NCBI GenBank assembly: GCA_022510885.1
Contig: JAFLSP010000082.1
Location: 1-8,154 of the forward strand
DNA length: 8,154 bases
Reading direction: 5' to 3'
DNA from: Treponema sp.
GTDB taxonomy: Bacteria > Spirochaetota > Spirochaetia > Treponematales > Treponemataceae
This document shows positions 6,712-8,154 of this stretch, one piece after another. Each line of letters opens with the position of its first letter. Position 1 is the stretch's first letter. A model generated the notes under the pieces. It saw only the letters and a list, made by a program, of their open reading frames with translations. It was not told where the DNA came from and did not search any database. Position numbers and translations under genes: made by a program.

Positions 6712-7056
6712 ATGAAAGACACGACGATTGTCTCGTCGAGCGCGATGGGACAGCATCTGGAGCGAATCACGTCGGGCGAACAGGTCTCGTACCTGCTGTT
6801 CAACAAGAAGAAAATCAGCCTTGCGGCAAAGATTACGATTGGACGCAGCCCCGACTGCGACATCGTGATTGACAACAAGCTGGTGAGCCGCCAGCACGCG
6901 GTGATTCAGAAAATCCGCGACGCCTATTTTCTGCGTGACGACGGCAGCACCAACGGAACGTTTCTGAACGACCGGCGTGTTCCCAACGACAAGTATGTCA
7001 AACTGAACGCGGGCGACAAAATCACGGTGGGCAGCATAGACCTGAAAATGGCATAG
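6712..7056 (+). CDS. Small FHA-domain protein
   Basis: FHA domains bind phosphothreonine peptides. This 114-residue protein is almost entirely one such domain (about residues 25-114), with the conserved GRS at 44-46, SRQH at 59-62 and NGT at 81-83 that contact the phosphopeptide. No catalytic or membrane part is present, so it is likely a soluble adaptor. The N-terminus reads MKDTTIVSSS; the paired threonines T4-T5 after an acidic residue resemble the ETTS phosphorylation motif of actinobacterial GarA/OdhI, where the phosphorylated tail folds back on the FHA domain. Whether that applies here is inference. The ATG at 6712 has GGAGG six bases upstream and follows the GGDEF stop by 22 bases. Its stop is three bases from the phosphatase start, indicating one operon. 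A kinase that would phosphorylate its partners is not in the window. Confidence 0.93.
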   Translation: MKDTTIVSSSAMGQHLERITSGEQVSYLLFNKKKISLAAKITIGRSPDCDIVIDNKLVSRQHAVIQKIRDAYFLRDDGSTNGTFLNDRRVPNDKYVKLNAGDKITVGSIDLKMA

Positions 7057-7059
7057 CGC

Positions 7060-8073
7060 ATGGACGTGCTTGCAGAACTCGAACAGCTCGCCGCCTCCCG
7101 CGCGCTTCCCGCGCACGACGACCTGCTTTCGCGCACGGAAGCGGCGATTGCCGTGCTTGAGGACGAGCCGGCATCCTACCGCCCCCGGACTGACGGCGGC
7201 ACGGCGGGCGGCCTGCTCGACTTTACCGACGCGCCCGAGCGTCCGCTGCTCGTCGTGCCCGACCTGCACGGGCGCACCGAATTTTTCCTGCACGTCATGC
7301 GCTTTCCGCTCGCGCGGTGGGGCATCGGCGGAGGTACGACCGTGCTTGACGCGCTCGCCCGACATGCGCTGCGCGTCGTATGCGTGGGCGACCTCTTCCA
7401 CAGCGAGCGCCGCTGCAAGGAACGGTGGCTTTCCGCGTGGGACGAGTACGGGCGCGGCGACTGCGAGGGCGCGGCGATGACTGCCGAGATGCAGGAGAAC
7501 CTCGCGCTCTATCAGATGGTGCTGCGGGTGAAGGGCGCGTTCCCCGCGTCGTTCCATTTCCTGAAGGGAAACCACGAGAATATCTTGAACGAGTCGGAAC
7601 GGGGAAACCATCCCTTCCGCAAATTCGCCGACGAGGGCAACATGGTCTACGACTTTATGGCGAGCCATTACGGGGATGCCGTGCTGCACGTGATGAGCCT
7701 GTGGGAACACGCGCTGCCCGTCTGTGCCGCGTTCCCGTCCTGCGTGGTAAGCCACGCCGAGCCGAGAGAGCCGTACCGCAGGAAGCAGATTGTCGCCTAC
7801 CACGACCATCCCGCCGTCGTCGAGGGGCTGACCTGGACGGCAAACGACGAGGCCGCGCCCGGCAGCGTGCGGGAAAACCTGCGGATGCTCCTGGGCGCGT
7901 CGCGCGCCAAGACCGCCGTCTGGCTTGCGGGGCATCGTCCCACCGGCGAACGCTACGCGCTGCGGCAGGACGGCGCGCTCGTGCAAATCCACAGCCCCGA
8001 CCGCGAGCAAGTCGCCGTCCTTCTCCCCGGCGAACGGTTTGATGCCGAGCGGGACATCCGCCCGATTGCGTAG
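7060..8073 (+). CDS. Calcineurin-like (PPP-type) metallophosphoesterase
   Basis: This 337-residue protein carries the ordered motifs of the two-metal phosphoesterase fold: PDLHGR at 67-72 (D68, H70), GDLFHSE at 110-116 (bridging D111), KGNHEN at 169-174 (N171, H172), SHAE at 231-234 (H232) and AGHRP at 290-294 (H292). The KGNHE and GHRP forms resemble protein-phosphatase (PPP) members more than nucleases or nucleotidases. However, the VDRG of the canonical PPP second motif is replaced by FHSE, so substrate is uncertain. The first 60 residues are an acidic, partly helical extension without a recognised domain. No signal peptide or membrane segment is seen. The start is ATG three bases after the FHA stop, without a clear ribosome binding site, so translation probably depends on coupling with the FHA gene. 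The context suggests it could remove phosphates recognised by the FHA protein; this is inferred. Stop TAG. Confidence 0.88.
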   Translation: MDVLAELEQLAASRALPAHDDLLSRTEAAIAVLEDEPASYRPRTDGGTAGGLLDFTDAPERPLLVVPDLHGRTEFFLHVMRFPLARWGIGGGTTVLDALARHALRVVCVGDLFHSERRCKERWLSAWDEYGRGDCEGAAMTAEMQENLALYQMVLRVKGAFPASFHFLKGNHENILNESERGNHPFRKFADEGNMVYDFMASHYGDAVLHVMSLWEHALPVCAAFPSCVVSHAEPREPYRRKQIVAYHDHPAVVEGLTWTANDEAAPGSVRENLRMLLGASRAKTAVWLAGHRPTGERYALRQDGALVQIHSPDREQVAVLLPGERFDAERDIRPIA

Positions 8074-8154
8074 GAACGGACGCAGGAAATCAGCACTGTA
8101 GAGTCTTGCAATGCGGCATGGAGACAGCAGGCGGTTTTGAGCCACGCCATTGCC
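8074..8154. other. Downstream intergenic tail, no gene recognised
   Basis: These 81 bases after the phosphatase stop show no convincing coding start, RNA gene or promoter. A short open frame begins at the ATG at 8119 but has no ribosome binding site and runs off the window. No terminator with a T-run is visible before the edge. Confidence 0.5.
8108..8153. repeat. Possible inverted repeat at the window edge
   Basis: Arms GCAATG (8108-8113) and CATTGC (8148-8153) are perfect complements, and an inner GGCG/CGCC pair (8130s and 8144-8148 area) could add a second short stem. The loop between is long (34 bases), and any T-run would fall outside the window. It could be a terminator, the edge of a dispersed intergenic repeat, or chance. 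Confidence 0.2.

Noticed and set aside
6577..8145. 522-codon minus-strand open frame across the phosphatase and FHA genes
   Set aside because: It mirrors the GC-rich codon bias of two genes with clear motifs and has no recognisable motifs itself.
8119..8154. Start of a further plus-strand gene at the ATG at 8119
   Set aside because: Only 12 codons are visible, with no ribosome binding site and no similarity recognised.

Overview
The window holds the front of a complete-looking tryptophan operon on the minus strand (positions 4760 down to 1) and a three-gene signalling cluster on the plus strand (4887 to 8073). The two share a promoter region of about 126 bases (4761-4886). Base composition is GC-rich, roughly 60% by eye. 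Starts are ATG with strong GGAGG-type ribosome binding sites, and genes are packed with 3-22 base gaps, so this is a bacterium with compact operons. The doubly fused trp enzymes and the PAS/GGDEF, FHA and phosphatase genes fit an anaerobic diderm such as a Treponema-like spirochaete or a Negativicutes member. That placement is a weak inference, because no rRNA or marker gene is present.

Minus strand, in transcription order: trpE (anthranilate synthase large subunit), trpGD (glutamine amidotransferase fused to anthranilate phosphoribosyltransferase), trpCF (indole-3-glycerol phosphate synthase fused to phosphoribosylanthranilate isomerase), and the first 30 codons of trpB (tryptophan synthase beta), which runs off the left edge. 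Together they carry chorismate to indole-3-glycerol phosphate and on to tryptophan. Only trpA and the rest of trpB are not seen. The spacings (12, 14 and 18 bases) point to one transcript. A near-consensus sigma-70 promoter (TTGACA, 17 bases, TACAAT) predicts a 5' leader of only about 15 bases. That leaves no room for a leader peptide, T-box or TRAP attenuator. A 22-base imperfect palindrome lies over the -35 box and is the best candidate operator.

Plus strand: a 600-residue protein with PAS-like sensory regions, an intact GGDEF diguanylate cyclase domain without the usual inhibitory site, and a C-terminal GAF-like region; a 114-residue FHA-domain protein; and a 337-residue PPP-like metallophosphoesterase. 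They are probably cotranscribed and suggest a module linking cyclic-di-GMP synthesis to phosphothreonine signalling. The short FHA protein carries an N-terminal double-threonine motif resembling the phospho-switch of actinobacterial GarA/OdhI.

The last 81 bases hold no recognisable gene. No tRNA, rRNA, CRISPR array, insertion sequence or attachment site was seen. The locus is not an obviously new system; the best leads are the divergent control region and the GGDEF-FHA-phosphatase cluster.
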